The notes beneath the pieces were generated by a model. It did not search any database. It was not told the DNA's origin and saw nothing but the letters and a program-made list of their open reading frames with translations. From Porphyrobacter sp. LM 6 (GTDB lineage Bacteria > Pseudomonadota > Alphaproteobacteria > Sphingomonadales > Sphingomonadaceae): a stretch of DNA of 64,000 nt. How positions within the stretch are numbered: the stretch's first letter is position 1; every line of letters starts with the position of its first letter. Location of the stretch: contig NZ_CP017113.1 of NCBI RefSeq assembly GCF_001720465.1, positions 1,488,001-1,552,000 of the forward strand. Reading direction: 5' to 3'. The translations under genes were made by a program, and so were the position numbers. Below, piece after piece: positions 53,848 to 62,608 of the stretch.

Positions 53848-54651
53848 ATGGCGCGCATTCCCACCCCTCCCGCCGGCACTCCGGCCCCATCGCACGAGGA
53901 CGAGGTTCTGATCCGTGAGATCGACGAGGCGGTGCGCGAGGATGCGCTGTTCGGCTTCCTCAAGAACCACGGGGTCAAGCTGTTTGGCGGCATCATGCTG
54001 CTGGTCGCCGGCTTGGGCGGCTATCTGGTGTGGGATCACTACCGCGAAGCCGATCTGGAAAAGCAGGGCGAAACCCTGATTTCGGCGCTCGATGCGGCCG
54101 ACCAGCGGGATTTCAAGACCGCGAGCGAGAAGGTTGCGCCGCTGCTGGCCGATGGTTCGTCCGCCGGTGCGCGGGCTGCTGCGCGCTTTGTGCAGGCTGC
54201 GGCTGCGCTGGAAGAGGGCGATACGGCCAAGGGCATCGCGCTCTACAAGGCGATTGCCGCCGATGCCGATACGCCGCCCGCGCTGCGCGATCTGGCCCGC
54301 GTGCGCGCTGTGAGCGCCGGGTATGACACGATGAAGCCCGCCGCCGTGATCGCCGAGCTTGGCCCGCTCGCCAAGCCGGGCAATCCCTATTTCGGCAGCG
54401 CTGCGGAAATGGTGGCAATGGCGCACCTCGAAAACGGCAACCGCGCCGAAGCCGGGCGCCTGTTCGCCGCAATCGCGAAGGACGAGAATCTGCCCGAAAC
54501 GCTGCGTTCGCGCAGCCGCCAGATGGCGGGTCTGATGGGCGTTGATGCGGTGGTCGATGTCGAGAAACTGCTGAAGGACGAAGGGGTGGAAACCGCTTCG
54601 GGCAATGACGGGGCGGCCGGAGCCGCTGCGGCGGCTGGCGCTGCCGAGTAA
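53848..54651 (+). CDS. YfgM-like tetratricopeptide membrane protein
   Basis: The 267-aa protein has a cytoplasmic N-terminus, one membrane helix at about 50-70 (LFGGIMLLVAGLGGYLVW), and a helical TPR-like periplasmic domain ending in a low-complexity Ala/Gly tail. YfgM associates with the PpiD chaperone at the Sec translocon, and its gene precedes bamB in E. coli, as here. The start at 53848 follows GAGGA. The 165 bp before it have no recognisable element apart from a weak AT-rich patch. Confidence 0.82.
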   Translation: MARIPTPPAGTPAPSHEDEVLIREIDEAVREDALFGFLKNHGVKLFGGIMLLVAGLGGYLVWDHYREADLEKQGETLISALDAADQRDFKTASEKVAPLLADGSSAGARAAARFVQAAAALEEGDTAKGIALYKAIAADADTPPALRDLARVRAVSAGYDTMKPAAVIAELGPLAKPGNPYFGSAAEMVAMAHLENGNRAEAGRLFAAIAKDENLPETLRSRSRQMAGLMGVDAVVDVEKLLKDEGVETASGNDGAAGAAAAAGAAE

Positions 54652-54678
54652 GGCGACGGATCGGGATATACGGACGGG

Positions 54679-56025
54679 ATGAGACAGATGAAACTTGCGC
54701 GCGCTGCCCTGTTGGCGGGCATCATGGCGGCGGGCCTGACGGGCTGCAAAGGCGGCCTGTTCGGCGGCGGGGACGATAAGACCACGCCGACCATCGGCAA
54801 TCGCCTGCCGATCCTCTCGCGCATCGAAAGCGGGGCCGAGGTCGATCCGGCGCTGGCTGCAATCACCGTGGTGTTGCCGCCCGCGCGCACCAACACCGAA
54901 TGGGCACAGCCCGGCGGTTCGGCCAGCAAGTCCTACGGCCACCTGTCGCTGGCGGAAAACCCGGCCAAGGTGTGGACCGCGCAGGTCGCCGGGTCGAGCA
55001 ACCGGATGCGGCTTGCCGCCTCGCCTGTGGTGGGCAGCGACAAGCTGTTCGCCGAGGGCACCGACGGGGTGATTGTCGCTTTCGACAAGAACACGGGCGA
55101 GCGGCTGTGGTCGCGTGACGATGAGGAAATGACCAAGGATCAGACCCCGTCCGCGTTCGGCGGCGGTGTCAGCTATGAAGCGGGCAAGCTCTACGCCACC
55201 AACGGCGTGGGCGAGGTCAAGGCGCTCAACGCCGATACGGGCGAAGTGCTGTGGAAGGTCAAGCCGGCCGGCCCGCTGCGCGGTTCGCCGACCATCGCCT
55301 TCGGCCAGATCTTCGTAATGACGCAGGACAACCAGCTGATTTCGCTCAACATGAACGATGGATCGCTGGTGTGGGACGAATCCGGGTCGACGACCCAGTC
55401 GGGCGTGTTCGGCGTGGCTGCGCCCGCTGCGGGTCAGGGCACGATCGTTGCGGGCTATTCCAGTGGCGAGCTGTCGGCCTATCGCTATGAAAACGGCCGC
55501 ACGCTTTGGTCGGACGCGCTGGCGCGCACCAACATTTCGACCACGGTCGGCACGATCACCGATATCGATGCCGATCCGATCATCGATTCCGGCCGCGTCT
55601 ATGCGCTCGGGCAGGGCGGGCGCATGGCCGCCTATGAACTGATCACCGGCCAGCGTATCTGGGAATTGAATCTCGCGGGCATCTCCACGCCGGCGATTGC
55701 GGGCGAATGGATTTTCACCCTGACCGATGACGCGCGCCTGCTGGCGATTGCCCGGTCGAGCGGTCGGGTGCGCTGGATCACCCAGCTGCAGCGCTACAAG
55801 GACGAAGAAGACAAGAAGGGCCCGATCTTTTGGACCGGCCCGGTGCTCGCCGGCGGCCAGCTGTGGGTGGCAAGCTCGCGCGGCGAGGTGTGGCGGGTGA
55901 GCGCGGGCGAAGGCTCGGCGCAGATGTTCGCCGATATCGGCCAGCCGGTCAGCCTCGCGCCGGTGGTGGCTGACGGGATGCTCTACCTGTTGGATGACAG
56001 CGGCACGATCCACGCCTGGAAGTGA
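54679..56025 (+). CDS. bamB: Outer-membrane assembly lipoprotein BamB
   Basis: The 448-aa protein has a lipoprotein signal (LLAGIMAAGLTGC, then KGG) and eight-bladed propeller repeats typed as PQQ-like (GELSAYRYENGRTLW, GRMAAYELITGQRIWELN, GRVRWITQLQ). BamB helps the BAM complex fold beta-barrels. An in-frame ATG at 54688 (MKLAR) fits the upstream GGGATGAG better than the one at 54679. In E. coli der follows; here it does not. Confidence 0.93.
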   Translation: MRQMKLARAALLAGIMAAGLTGCKGGLFGGGDDKTTPTIGNRLPILSRIESGAEVDPALAAITVVLPPARTNTEWAQPGGSASKSYGHLSLAENPAKVWTAQVAGSSNRMRLAASPVVGSDKLFAEGTDGVIVAFDKNTGERLWSRDDEEMTKDQTPSAFGGGVSYEAGKLYATNGVGEVKALNADTGEVLWKVKPAGPLRGSPTIAFGQIFVMTQDNQLISLNMNDGSLVWDESGSTTQSGVFGVAAPAAGQGTIVAGYSSGELSAYRYENGRTLWSDALARTNISTTVGTITDIDADPIIDSGRVYALGQGGRMAAYELITGQRIWELNLAGISTPAIAGEWIFTLTDDARLLAIARSSGRVRWITQLQRYKDEEDKKGPIFWTGPVLAGGQLWVASSRGEVWRVSAGEGSAQMFADIGQPVSLAPVVADGMLYLLDDSGTIHAWK

Positions 56026-56028
56026 TCG

Positions 56029-56107
56029 CCTACAGGGGTCTGTAGGACGCGTGCCTGCAGACCCCCGCAAACCCCGGTTAGACCCGGGTTAGACCCCTGC
56101 TAGACCC
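56029..56107. repeat. Phased AGACCC repeats between bamB and the ICMT-like gene
   Basis: TTAGACCC occurs at 56078-56085 and 56089-56096 and CTAGACCC at 56100-56107, exactly 11 bp apart. CAGACCC at 56058 lies 21 bp before the first A, and an inverted copy GGGGTCT sits at 56035-56041 inside a 6-bp hairpin (56029-56046). The spacing is near one DNA turn. No known site type is recognised. Confidence 0.6.
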
Positions 56108-56181
56108 CCCTTAGGCTGGCCTTGCCGCGTTTTGCCGCGACGGGGCCCAAGCTGTTAACCCTTTTGCGGTAGGGCGGGGCC

Positions 56182-57597
56182 ATGATGTCCGCCTTGCGCC
56201 CTGATGATCCAACCGTGCCTGCCGCACCGCCCCAGAGCGATGTTTCGGCGGGGGTCGGTCTGGTCGGTCTGGCGGGGCTGCTGGTATGGATTGCCGTGTG
56301 CCGATCCTACCCTGCCATCGCCGATGCTTTGGGATTGGGCGGGCCGCTCTCAGGTGAGCGCGGGGTGCTGTCCGGGCCTTACGCGGCGCTGGCGGGGCTG
56401 CTGTTCTGTGCTGTGCCGATGGCGGTCTGGTCGGTGTTGGTGGACAAGGTGCATCTGCGCCCTTCGACCGGGATCGACTGGCAGCTGAAACGCCCCCCGG
56501 CCGAAGCGATGCCGATCTCGGTGGTCAAGCTGGTGGGTCTATGGGCCACATGGGCGCTGCTCGCCGCCTTCTATGGCCTTGCCCGCTGGTACTGGAACGG
56601 GGCCTACGAATTCGCGATGGAGGTGCTCGCCGCGGCGCTGGTGCCGATGGTAGTGCTTTCGATTCCTTACGTAATCTGGCTCGATCGCCACCTTGTCGAA
56701 CCGCGCGACGGGACGTGGCATTTCGGCGCCTGCCTGCTCGGGCTGGGCGTGATCGGGCGCGAGACATGGGATGCCGCGCCAATCGCGAAGCACTGGCGCG
56801 CCTGGGCGATCAAGGGCTTTTTCGGGGCCTTCATGATCTCGATCCTGCCCCCAGGGTTTGCCCAGGTGGTCTCCGCAGACCCCGCGCAATTCCTTGGAAA
56901 TCCTGTGCAATTTGCGATGCTTCTGGTGACGGCGCTGTTCCTGATCGACGTGATGATCGGCACGGTGGGCTACCTTTTCACCCTGCGTCCGCTCGACGCG
57001 CACATCCGCTCGGGCAACCCGCTGCTCGCCGGATGGCTGGCGGCGCTGATGTGCTATCCGCCCTTCGTGCTCGGCATCATTGGCCCCAATGATCAGGTGC
57101 TGAGCTATGAAATCGCCACCCCCGGCTGGGCGCACTGGTTCGCCGGGAGCGAGATCCTGCTGTGGGCGTGGGGCGGACTTCTGGTCTTTCTTACAGGCAT
57201 TTACGCCTGGGCAACGGTGGCTTTCGGGATCCGCTTTTCCAATCTGACCTACCGCGGGGTGCTGACAAACGGCCCCTACCGCTTCACCCGCCATCCCGCC
57301 TATCTGTCGAAGAACCTGTTCTGGTGGGCCTCGGTGTTGCCCTTCCTGGTGACCTCGGGATCAATGCTAGATGGGTTGCGTAACTGCGTCTGCCTGCTGA
57401 TCGTCAACGCGATCTACTACTGGCGCGCGCGCACCGAAGAAGCGCACCTGCTCGCCGAGGACCCCAAATACCGCGCCTATCACGCGTGGATGGAAGTCCA
57501 CGGCCCGATCACCGCGCCGCTCGTGAGGCTGCGGCGGATGATTTCCCGCCATCCCGCAACCCGCCCGGAAGAGGCGCACCCCTTCCCGGCGGAGTAG
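56182..57597 (+). CDS. Isoprenylcysteine/phospholipid-type membrane methyltransferase
   Basis: The 471-aa protein has about nine or ten membrane helices. The C-terminal half carries the ICMT/PEMT-type SAM motif GPYRFTRHPAYLSKNLFWW and, after another helix pair, EEAHLLAEDPKYRAYHAWM. These motifs mark small-molecule or lipid methyltransferases in the membrane. The N-terminal half is an extra membrane domain not found in short family members. The substrate is unknown. Confidence 0.8.
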   Translation: MMSALRPDDPTVPAAPPQSDVSAGVGLVGLAGLLVWIAVCRSYPAIADALGLGGPLSGERGVLSGPYAALAGLLFCAVPMAVWSVLVDKVHLRPSTGIDWQLKRPPAEAMPISVVKLVGLWATWALLAAFYGLARWYWNGAYEFAMEVLAAALVPMVVLSIPYVIWLDRHLVEPRDGTWHFGACLLGLGVIGRETWDAAPIAKHWRAWAIKGFFGAFMISILPPGFAQVVSADPAQFLGNPVQFAMLLVTALFLIDVMIGTVGYLFTLRPLDAHIRSGNPLLAGWLAALMCYPPFVLGIIGPNDQVLSYEIATPGWAHWFAGSEILLWAWGGLLVFLTGIYAWATVAFGIRFSNLTYRGVLTNGPYRFTRHPAYLSKNLFWWASVLPFLVTSGSMLDGLRNCVCLLIVNAIYYWRARTEEAHLLAEDPKYRAYHAWMEVHGPITAPLVRLRRMISRHPATRPEEAHPFPAE

Positions 57598-57599
57598 GA

Positions 57600-57902
57600 T
57601 TACATCACCGGCGCGCCATCATCGGCGTGATACTTCACCGCTTCCATCACCTTGAAATCGAGCCCCGCAATCGCTGCGCCAAAGGCGGCCATATGCGGCG
57701 TGGCAAAGTGCGCGGCGAGCGCGGCTTCATCCTGCCACTTCTCGACGATGTGGATGATCGTCGGGTCGCCAAGGTCCTGCGTGAAGGCATAGGCGATGCA
57801 GCCGTCCTCCGCGTTGGATGCCACCACCATGTCGGCAATCGCCGCCTTTGCCGCTGCCAGTCCGTCGGCGCTCACCTGCGCCTTGGCCAATACGATCAGC
57901 AT
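57600..57902 (-). CDS. Antibiotic biosynthesis monooxygenase domain (YgiN-like) protein
   Basis: The 100-aa protein has the ABM ferredoxin-like fold pattern: MLIVLAKAQVSADGL, ASNAEDGCIAYAF, HIVEKWQDEAALAAHFATPH. YgiN-type proteins oxidise quinols or act on dihydroflavin-like compounds, but many have no known reaction. The start MLIVLAKA at 57902 fits family length. It lies 16 bp downstream of gshA. Confidence 0.85.
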   Translation of the reverse strand: MLIVLAKAQVSADGLAAAKAAIADMVVASNAEDGCIAYAFTQDLGDPTIIHIVEKWQDEAALAAHFATPHMAAFGAAIAGLDFKVMEAVKYHADDGAPVM

Positions 57903-57918
57903 CGTGCCTCTCCTCCCG

Positions 57919-59289
57919 TCAGAATGATTGTTCGTAGACGCGGGTGATATCCCCGTTCCACTCGCCGTCATAGGCATCGAGCAGCCGCTGGGCGGGCACC
58001 TTGCCGCTGGCAACGATCTCGTCGAGCGTATCGAGATAGCCGGTCTCGTTGTCGCCCGCCGCATTCAGCCGTGCGCGCGCCGCGAGCCCGCTGTGGGCGA
58101 TCTTCAGCGCTTCGCGGGCGATATCGCGCAGGGTGTGGCCGCCAGGGACAGGCGCATCGAGCGCCATCTTCGGCGCGGCGGAGCGCAGCGCCTCGCGCTC
58201 TTCCATCGTCCAGCCCTTGACCAGATCCCATGCCGCATCGAGCGCGCCCTGATCGTAGAGCAGCCCGACCCAGAAGGCGGGCAGGGCGCAAATCCGGCTC
58301 CACGGTCCGCCATCCGCGCCGCGCATTTCGAGGAAGCTCTTGAGCCGTACCTCGGGGAAGGCGGTCGAAAGGTGATCCCACCAGTCGCTCTGCGTCGGGC
58401 GCTCACCCGGCAGAACCGAGAGCTTTCCGTCGAGGAAATCGCGGAACGACAGCCCGGCCGCATCGATATACTTGCCGTCCCGGAAGACGAAATACATCGG
58501 CACATCAAGCATGTATCGCGCCCAGCGCTCATAGCCGAAGCCGTCCTCGAACACGAAGGGCAGCATCCCCGTGCGCGCCGGATCGGTATCGGACCAGATG
58601 TGCGAGCGGTAGGAGAGGAAGCCGTTGGGCTTGCCTTCGGTAAAGGGCGAATTGGCGAACAGCGCGGTCGCCAGCGGTTGCAGTGCGAGGCCGACGCGGA
58701 ACTTCTGCACCATGTCCGCTTCGGACTGGTAATCGAGGTTCACCTGAATGGTGCAGGTCCGCAGCATCATGTCGAGGCCCATGCTGCCGACGCGCGGCAT
58801 ATGGCGCAGCATGATGTCGTAGCGGCCCTTGGGCATGATCGGCAGCTCGGCCCGCGTCTTGTCGGGCCACATGCCGAGGCCGAGATAGCCCACGCCGCAT
58901 TTCTCGCCGACCTGCTTCACCTGCGCGAGGTGCCGCCCGGTTTCCGCGCAGGTCTGGTGCAGGTTTTCGAGCGGTGCGCCCGAAAGTTCGAGTTGCCCTG
59001 CCGGTTCAAGGCTGACCGCGCCGTCCGTGCCCTTCAAGGCGATGACGTTTCCGCCTTCCTCGACCGGAGCCCAACCGAATTGCTCCATGCCCTTGAGCAG
59101 GTCGCGGATGCCGCAAGGTTCGTCATAGGACGGGGCGCGGTGATCGGCGGTCTTGAACACCAGCTTTTCGTGCTCGGTGCCGATGCGCCAGTCCGCGGGC
59201 GGCTTTTCGCCGCGCATCATCGGCGTGAGTAGCTGGTCGAAGCTCTCGATGATCGGATCGTCCGCCGTGCTGGCTTCGCGTGTGCTCAT
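57919..59289 (-). CDS. gshA: Glutamate-cysteine ligase (plant/alphaproteobacterial type)
   Basis: The 456-aa enzyme makes gamma-glutamylcysteine, the first step to glutathione. It matches the class shared by plants and alphaproteobacteria: WRIGTEHEKLVFK, GAVSLEPAGQLELSG, HMPRVGSMGLDMMLRTCTIQ and RSHIWSDTDPARTGMLPF. The ATG at 59289 follows GAGAGGG. gshB is not in the window. Downstream is the ABM gene; rsmE is upstream with 120 bp between, where I see nothing distinct. Confidence 0.94.
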   Translation of the reverse strand: MSTREASTADDPIIESFDQLLTPMMRGEKPPADWRIGTEHEKLVFKTADHRAPSYDEPCGIRDLLKGMEQFGWAPVEEGGNVIALKGTDGAVSLEPAGQLELSGAPLENLHQTCAETGRHLAQVKQVGEKCGVGYLGLGMWPDKTRAELPIMPKGRYDIMLRHMPRVGSMGLDMMLRTCTIQVNLDYQSEADMVQKFRVGLALQPLATALFANSPFTEGKPNGFLSYRSHIWSDTDPARTGMLPFVFEDGFGYERWARYMLDVPMYFVFRDGKYIDAAGLSFRDFLDGKLSVLPGERPTQSDWWDHLSTAFPEVRLKSFLEMRGADGGPWSRICALPAFWVGLLYDQGALDAAWDLVKGWTMEEREALRSAAPKMALDAPVPGGHTLRDIAREALKIAHSGLAARARLNAAGDNETGYLDTLDEIVASGKVPAQRLLDAYDGEWNGDITRVYEQSF

Positions 59290-59409
59290 AGGATGAGGCC
59301 CTCTCTGGAAGGTTGCCTTAGAAAACTGGTCTGCCGGTGGGAAGGCAAATTCGCGTTTGGCGGGGTGAAGCGGAACTGTTGTGCCGGTTCGCGGGGGGCT
59401 GTCCGGTGG

Positions 59410-60153
59410 TTACCAGTCGCCCGCGCGCGCCATCCAAACGGCGAGCGCGGCGATGGCGGCGGTCTCGCCGCGCAGGATACGCGGGCCGAGGCTGATCGTG
59501 CGTGCCTGCGGGTGAGCGCGGATGGCGGCGCGCTCGGCTTCGTCGAACCCGCCTTCGGGGCCGATAAGGATCGCCGCCGCGCCCGAATGGGCGGCGAAGG
59601 CGGCGGCGGCATTGTCTCCGCCGTTCTCGTCAGCGAAGAACAACGCGCGATCCTCCGGCCAGCCCGCCAGCAGCGTATCGAGCTTGACCGGTTCGGCCAG
59701 TGCCGGGAGCGCGGTGCGGGCGCATTGCTCGGCGGCCTCGATGGTGATCGCTCGGGCGCGTTCGTGGTTGAGCTTGTCGGCGACGCAGCGACGGGTGAGC
59801 ACCGGCTGGATCCGGCCCACGCCCAGTTCGGTCGCCTTCTCGAGGATCAGGTCGAAACGGTCTTTCTTGAGCAGGGCGGGGCACAGCCACAGATCGGGCA
59901 CCGCCTCACGCGCCCGGAGCTGCTGGACGACTTCAAGCGTGACGTCGCGTTTGCCCGCTTCGGTCACGCGCGCGGCCCATTCGCCGGTCACATCGTCGCA
60001 CAGGATCACTGCATCGCCTTCGCGCACCCGCATCACCTTGCCGAGGTAATGCGCCTGCGCTCCATCGATCGTGACCATGCGGCCTTCACCCAGTTCCTCG
60101 GCGAGGAACAGGCGCGGGGCGCTTTTCGGAGGCCATGCGGGTGTTGCGGGCAT
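59410..60153 (-). CDS. rsmE: 16S rRNA (uracil-1498-N3)-methyltransferase
   Basis: The 247-aa SPOUT enzyme has a PUA-like N-terminus (APRLFLAEELGEG, QAHYLGKVMRVREGD) and the knotted SAM site LIGPEGGFDEAERAAI then SLGPRILRGETAAIAAL. The motif LIGPEGGF is diagnostic. It is divergent from the 127-aa membrane protein and ubiA, a familiar arrangement in sphingomonads. Confidence 0.95.
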   Translation of the reverse strand: MPATPAWPPKSAPRLFLAEELGEGRMVTIDGAQAHYLGKVMRVREGDAVILCDDVTGEWAARVTEAGKRDVTLEVVQQLRAREAVPDLWLCPALLKKDRFDLILEKATELGVGRIQPVLTRRCVADKLNHERARAITIEAAEQCARTALPALAEPVKLDTLLAGWPEDRALFFADENGGDNAAAAFAAHSGAAAILIGPEGGFDEAERAAIRAHPQARTISLGPRILRGETAAIAALAVWMARAGDW

Positions 60154-60192
60154 GGCTTTGCACTAGGCGCTCGGGGCGCTAGGGAGCAAGTC

Positions 60193-60576
60193 ATGTCCGC
60201 GCGTACAGCCCAATTCCTGATCGCCGCCGTGTTCCTGATCCTTGGCGGATGGTCGCTGTTCGCGCCCGCGAGCGTGATCGAACTCGCCTTCACGGAGGCC
60301 TACCGTGACACGAGCTTCATCAACCGCTTCACCATCGCCTGCTTCGGCTCGCAGGCGGTGCTGTTCGGGCTGATGGCGCTGGTGACCCGGTGGAACGCGC
60401 GCAGCTTTGCCGTTTTCGCCGTGCTGCTGCTGCCGTTCTTCGGCTTCAACTACTGGTTCCATTACGAGGTGCCGGTGCTGACCAGCATCGGGATGCTCGA
60501 TTTTGCCGGGAACGTGACCATGCTGGTGCTGGCGATAGTCGGCTGGCGCGCCGCGCGGGCTGAGGAGGCCGCGTGA
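60193..60576 (+). CDS. Four-helix membrane protein, unknown
   Basis: The 127-aa protein has about four membrane segments (FLIAAVFLILGGWSLFAP, FTIACFGSQAVLFGLMAL, SFAVFAVLLLPFFGFNYWF, FAGNVTMLVLAIVGWRAA). No enzyme motif is visible. It overlaps ubiA by 4 bp (GTGA), so it may take part in quinone metabolism or just share the transcript. Confidence 0.78.
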   Translation: MSARTAQFLIAAVFLILGGWSLFAPASVIELAFTEAYRDTSFINRFTIACFGSQAVLFGLMALVTRWNARSFAVFAVLLLPFFGFNYWFHYEVPVLTSIGMLDFAGNVTMLVLAIVGWRAARAEEAA

Positions 60577-61481
60577 GCGATCACGTCGTCCCCGATAGCG
60601 AACACCGCGGGCTGGTGGCGCGGCTGCCGCAGCTTCCCCGCGATCTGGCGCAGCTGGCGCGGTTTGACCGGCCGATCGGCTGGTGGCTCTTGTTCTGGCC
60701 CTGTGTGTTCGGCGTGTGGCTGGCGGGCGCGGGGCCGCAGTTCGCTTTGCTCGGCTGGTTGCTGCTGGGGAGCATCGCGATGCGCGGGGCGGGCTGCGTC
60801 TATAACGACATTGTCGATGCCGACCTCGACCGTCAGGTGGCGCGCACCGCCTTGCGCCCGGTGGCAAGCGGGCGGGTATCGAAGCGTGCGGCGTGGATCT
60901 GGCTGGTGGCGCTGTGCCTCGTCGGGCTTATGGTGCTGCTGCAATTGCGCTGGCAGGCACAGCTTGTCGCGCTCGGCAGCCTGGCGCTGGTGGCCGCCTA
61001 TCCCTTCATGAAGCGCATCACGTGGTGGCCGCAGGCGTGGCTGGGGATGGTGTTCAATTGGGGGCTGCTGGTCGGCTGGACGCATTTGCGCTGGGACAAC
61101 TGGGACGCGCTGGCCTGCATCTATGCCGGGTGCATCGCCTGGGTGATCGGATACGACACGATCTATGCCCTGCAAGACCGCGAAGATGACGCGATGGTCG
61201 GCATCCGCTCCTCGGCACTGGCGATGGGCGCGCGGGTGCAGGCGGGGATCGCGGGCTTCTACGCGGCGGCGGTGGGCCTGTGGGCCTTGGGCATCTGGCT
61301 TTACCGCGGCGATCCGCTGGCGCTGCTCGCGCTGCTGCCGGTCGCGGGGCATCTGGCGTGGCAGGTGGCGACGCTCGATGCGGATGATCCGGCGAATCCG
61401 CTCGACCGGTTCCGGTCGAACCGCTGGGCCGGCGCACTGATGGCGGCGGCGTGTTTCGTGGTGGCGAACGCGGGGACCTGA
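60573..61481 (+). CDS. ubiA: 4-hydroxybenzoate polyprenyltransferase
   Basis: The 302-aa membrane enzyme joins a polyprenyl chain to 4-hydroxybenzoate in ubiquinone synthesis. It has RFDRPIGWWLLFWPCVFG, the first Asp-rich motif YNDIVDADLDRQVARTALRP and the second YDTIYALQDREDD. The GTG start at 60573 overlaps the upstream stop. Length is normal. Confidence 0.95.
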   Translation: MSDHVVPDSEHRGLVARLPQLPRDLAQLARFDRPIGWWLLFWPCVFGVWLAGAGPQFALLGWLLLGSIAMRGAGCVYNDIVDADLDRQVARTALRPVASGRVSKRAAWIWLVALCLVGLMVLLQLRWQAQLVALGSLALVAAYPFMKRITWWPQAWLGMVFNWGLLVGWTHLRWDNWDALACIYAGCIAWVIGYDTIYALQDREDDAMVGIRSSALAMGARVQAGIAGFYAAAVGLWALGIWLYRGDPLALLALLPVAGHLAWQVATLDADDPANPLDRFRSNRWAGALMAAACFVVANAGT

Positions 61482-61487
61482 GCCGCG

Positions 61488-62117
61488 ATGTGCAACCTCT
61501 ACCGCATGACCAAGACCCGAAGCGAAGTCGCAGGCTGGTTCGATGCGGTGGACGCGGCGGGCGGCGCCAATTTCGGGGACGAGGTCTATCCCGGCTATCC
61601 CGGGCTGGTGGTGGCCGAGGGGCAGGTGCGGGCGATGGCCTGGGGCTTTCCGCTCGTGCTGACCGGCAAGCAGGGCCAGAAACTGAAGCCCAAGCCGGTG
61701 AACAATGCGCGCACCGACAAACTCGGCACCTTCTTCTGGCGCCATTCCTTCGAACATCGCCGCTGCCTGATCCCGATCACCGCATGGGCCGAAGCGCAAG
61801 GACCCAAAGGGCAGATGACCCGCACCTGGTTGTCGCTGCCCGATACCCCGCTGTTCGCCGCGGCGGGCGTGTGGCGATCCTCGGACGAGTGGGGCGATTG
61901 CTATTCGATGGTCATGACGCACAGCGAAGGCACCGATGCGGCAAGCGTGCATGAACGTATGCCGGTGCTGCTCGCCCCGCAGGACCATGCAAGCTGGCTG
62001 TCGGGCGCGCCGCAGGATGCGCTGGCGCTGTGCCGGCCGTGGGCGGGTGCGATCACGATTGACCGCACCAGCCAGCCCTGGGCGAAGGGCGCGGCCCACC
62101 AGCCGGGGCTGTTCTAG
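61488..62117 (+). CDS. SOS-response-associated peptidase (SRAP/HMCES-like)
   Basis: The 209-aa protein starts MCNLYRMT, so Cys2 becomes N-terminal after Met removal and can form the thiazolidine link to abasic sites in single-stranded DNA. VNNARTDKLG, the catalytic FEHRRCLIPITAWAEAQ and VHERMPVLL are the SRAP motifs. It protects abasic sites at replication forks. It starts 6 bp after ubiA, an unusual pairing. Confidence 0.93.
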   Translation: MCNLYRMTKTRSEVAGWFDAVDAAGGANFGDEVYPGYPGLVVAEGQVRAMAWGFPLVLTGKQGQKLKPKPVNNARTDKLGTFFWRHSFEHRRCLIPITAWAEAQGPKGQMTRTWLSLPDTPLFAAAGVWRSSDEWGDCYSMVMTHSEGTDAASVHERMPVLLAPQDHASWLSGAPQDALALCRPWAGAITIDRTSQPWAKGAAHQPGLF

Positions 62118-62485
62118 CCGTAGCTCACGATTTCGAATTCGATCCCGTCCCAGTCGAAGAAATAGAACCGGCGGCCAGGTTGGTAATCGGCGTGGTTGAA
62201 GGGGACGAGCCCGGCCTCCACCACCACCGCTTCGGCCGCGTCGAGATCATCGACCACCAGCCCGACATGGTTGAGCGGCGCGCCCTTGCCGAAGCGTTCG
62301 ACCGGCGCACCCTTGGTGTAGACGGCGATGTAATCGAGCTCTCCGCCGACATGGATGGTCCAGCCGCCGAGCTGCGATGGGCCGCGCCAGCGTTCGTGCC
62401 AGCCGCAGAGCCGCTGGAGCAGCGCGGACGCGCGTTCGGGATCGCTGACGGTGATGTTGACGTGTTCAAGCTGGCCTGTGGGCAT
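62114..62485 (-). CDS. VOC-family (glyoxalase/bleomycin resistance fold) protein, likely SoxR-controlled
   Basis: The 123-aa protein has the paired beta-alpha-beta-beta-beta modules of VOC proteins: LEHVNITVSDPERASALLQR then DYIAVYTKG, and PLNHVGLVVDDLDAAEAVV then FYFFDWDGIEFEIVSYG. Metal ligands are the His at VNITV and at NHVGL and the Glu at the end. It may detoxify a small electrophile. A SoxR operator lies about 80 bp upstream in the correct orientation for this gene. Confidence 0.85.
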   Translation of the reverse strand: MPTGQLEHVNITVSDPERASALLQRLCGWHERWRGPSQLGGWTIHVGGELDYIAVYTKGAPVERFGKGAPLNHVGLVVDDLDAAEAVVVEAGLVPFNHADYQPGRRFYFFDWDGIEFEIVSYG

Positions 62486-62565
62486 GGCATTCTATCCTTC
62501 CGGTTCGATTGGGTAATCCGCCGCCCGCTTGGCCGTGCGAATCACTGTCCTTGCCCAAGGTGCAA

Positions 62566-62583
62566 TCTCAACCTAACTTGAGG
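62566..62583. promoter_or_regulatory. SoxR operator between soxR and the VOC gene
   Basis: TCTCAACCTAACTTGAGG nearly matches the SoxR site CCTCAAGTTAACTTGAGG known from E. coli soxS: the half-sites CTCAA and TTGAG are perfect, with 6 bases between. On the minus strand TTGACC (62587 to 62582) joins directly to it as in the soxS promoter, which would put the site in the 19-bp spacer before the VOC gene. The candidate -10 (CACCTT) is poor. Confidence 0.75.
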
Positions 62584-62608
62584 TCAAGCTCTTATCGGAA
62601 GACCCCTC

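Noticed and set aside
53821..56070. A long open frame antisense to yfgM and bamB
   Set aside because: Same effect of GC-rich coding. The product has no recognisable domain and the plus-strand genes are certain.
56076..56107. Repeats resembling telomeric TTAGGG
   Set aside because: The repeat is TTAGACCC with 11-bp spacing, and only a few copies exist, so a telomere-like origin makes no sense here.
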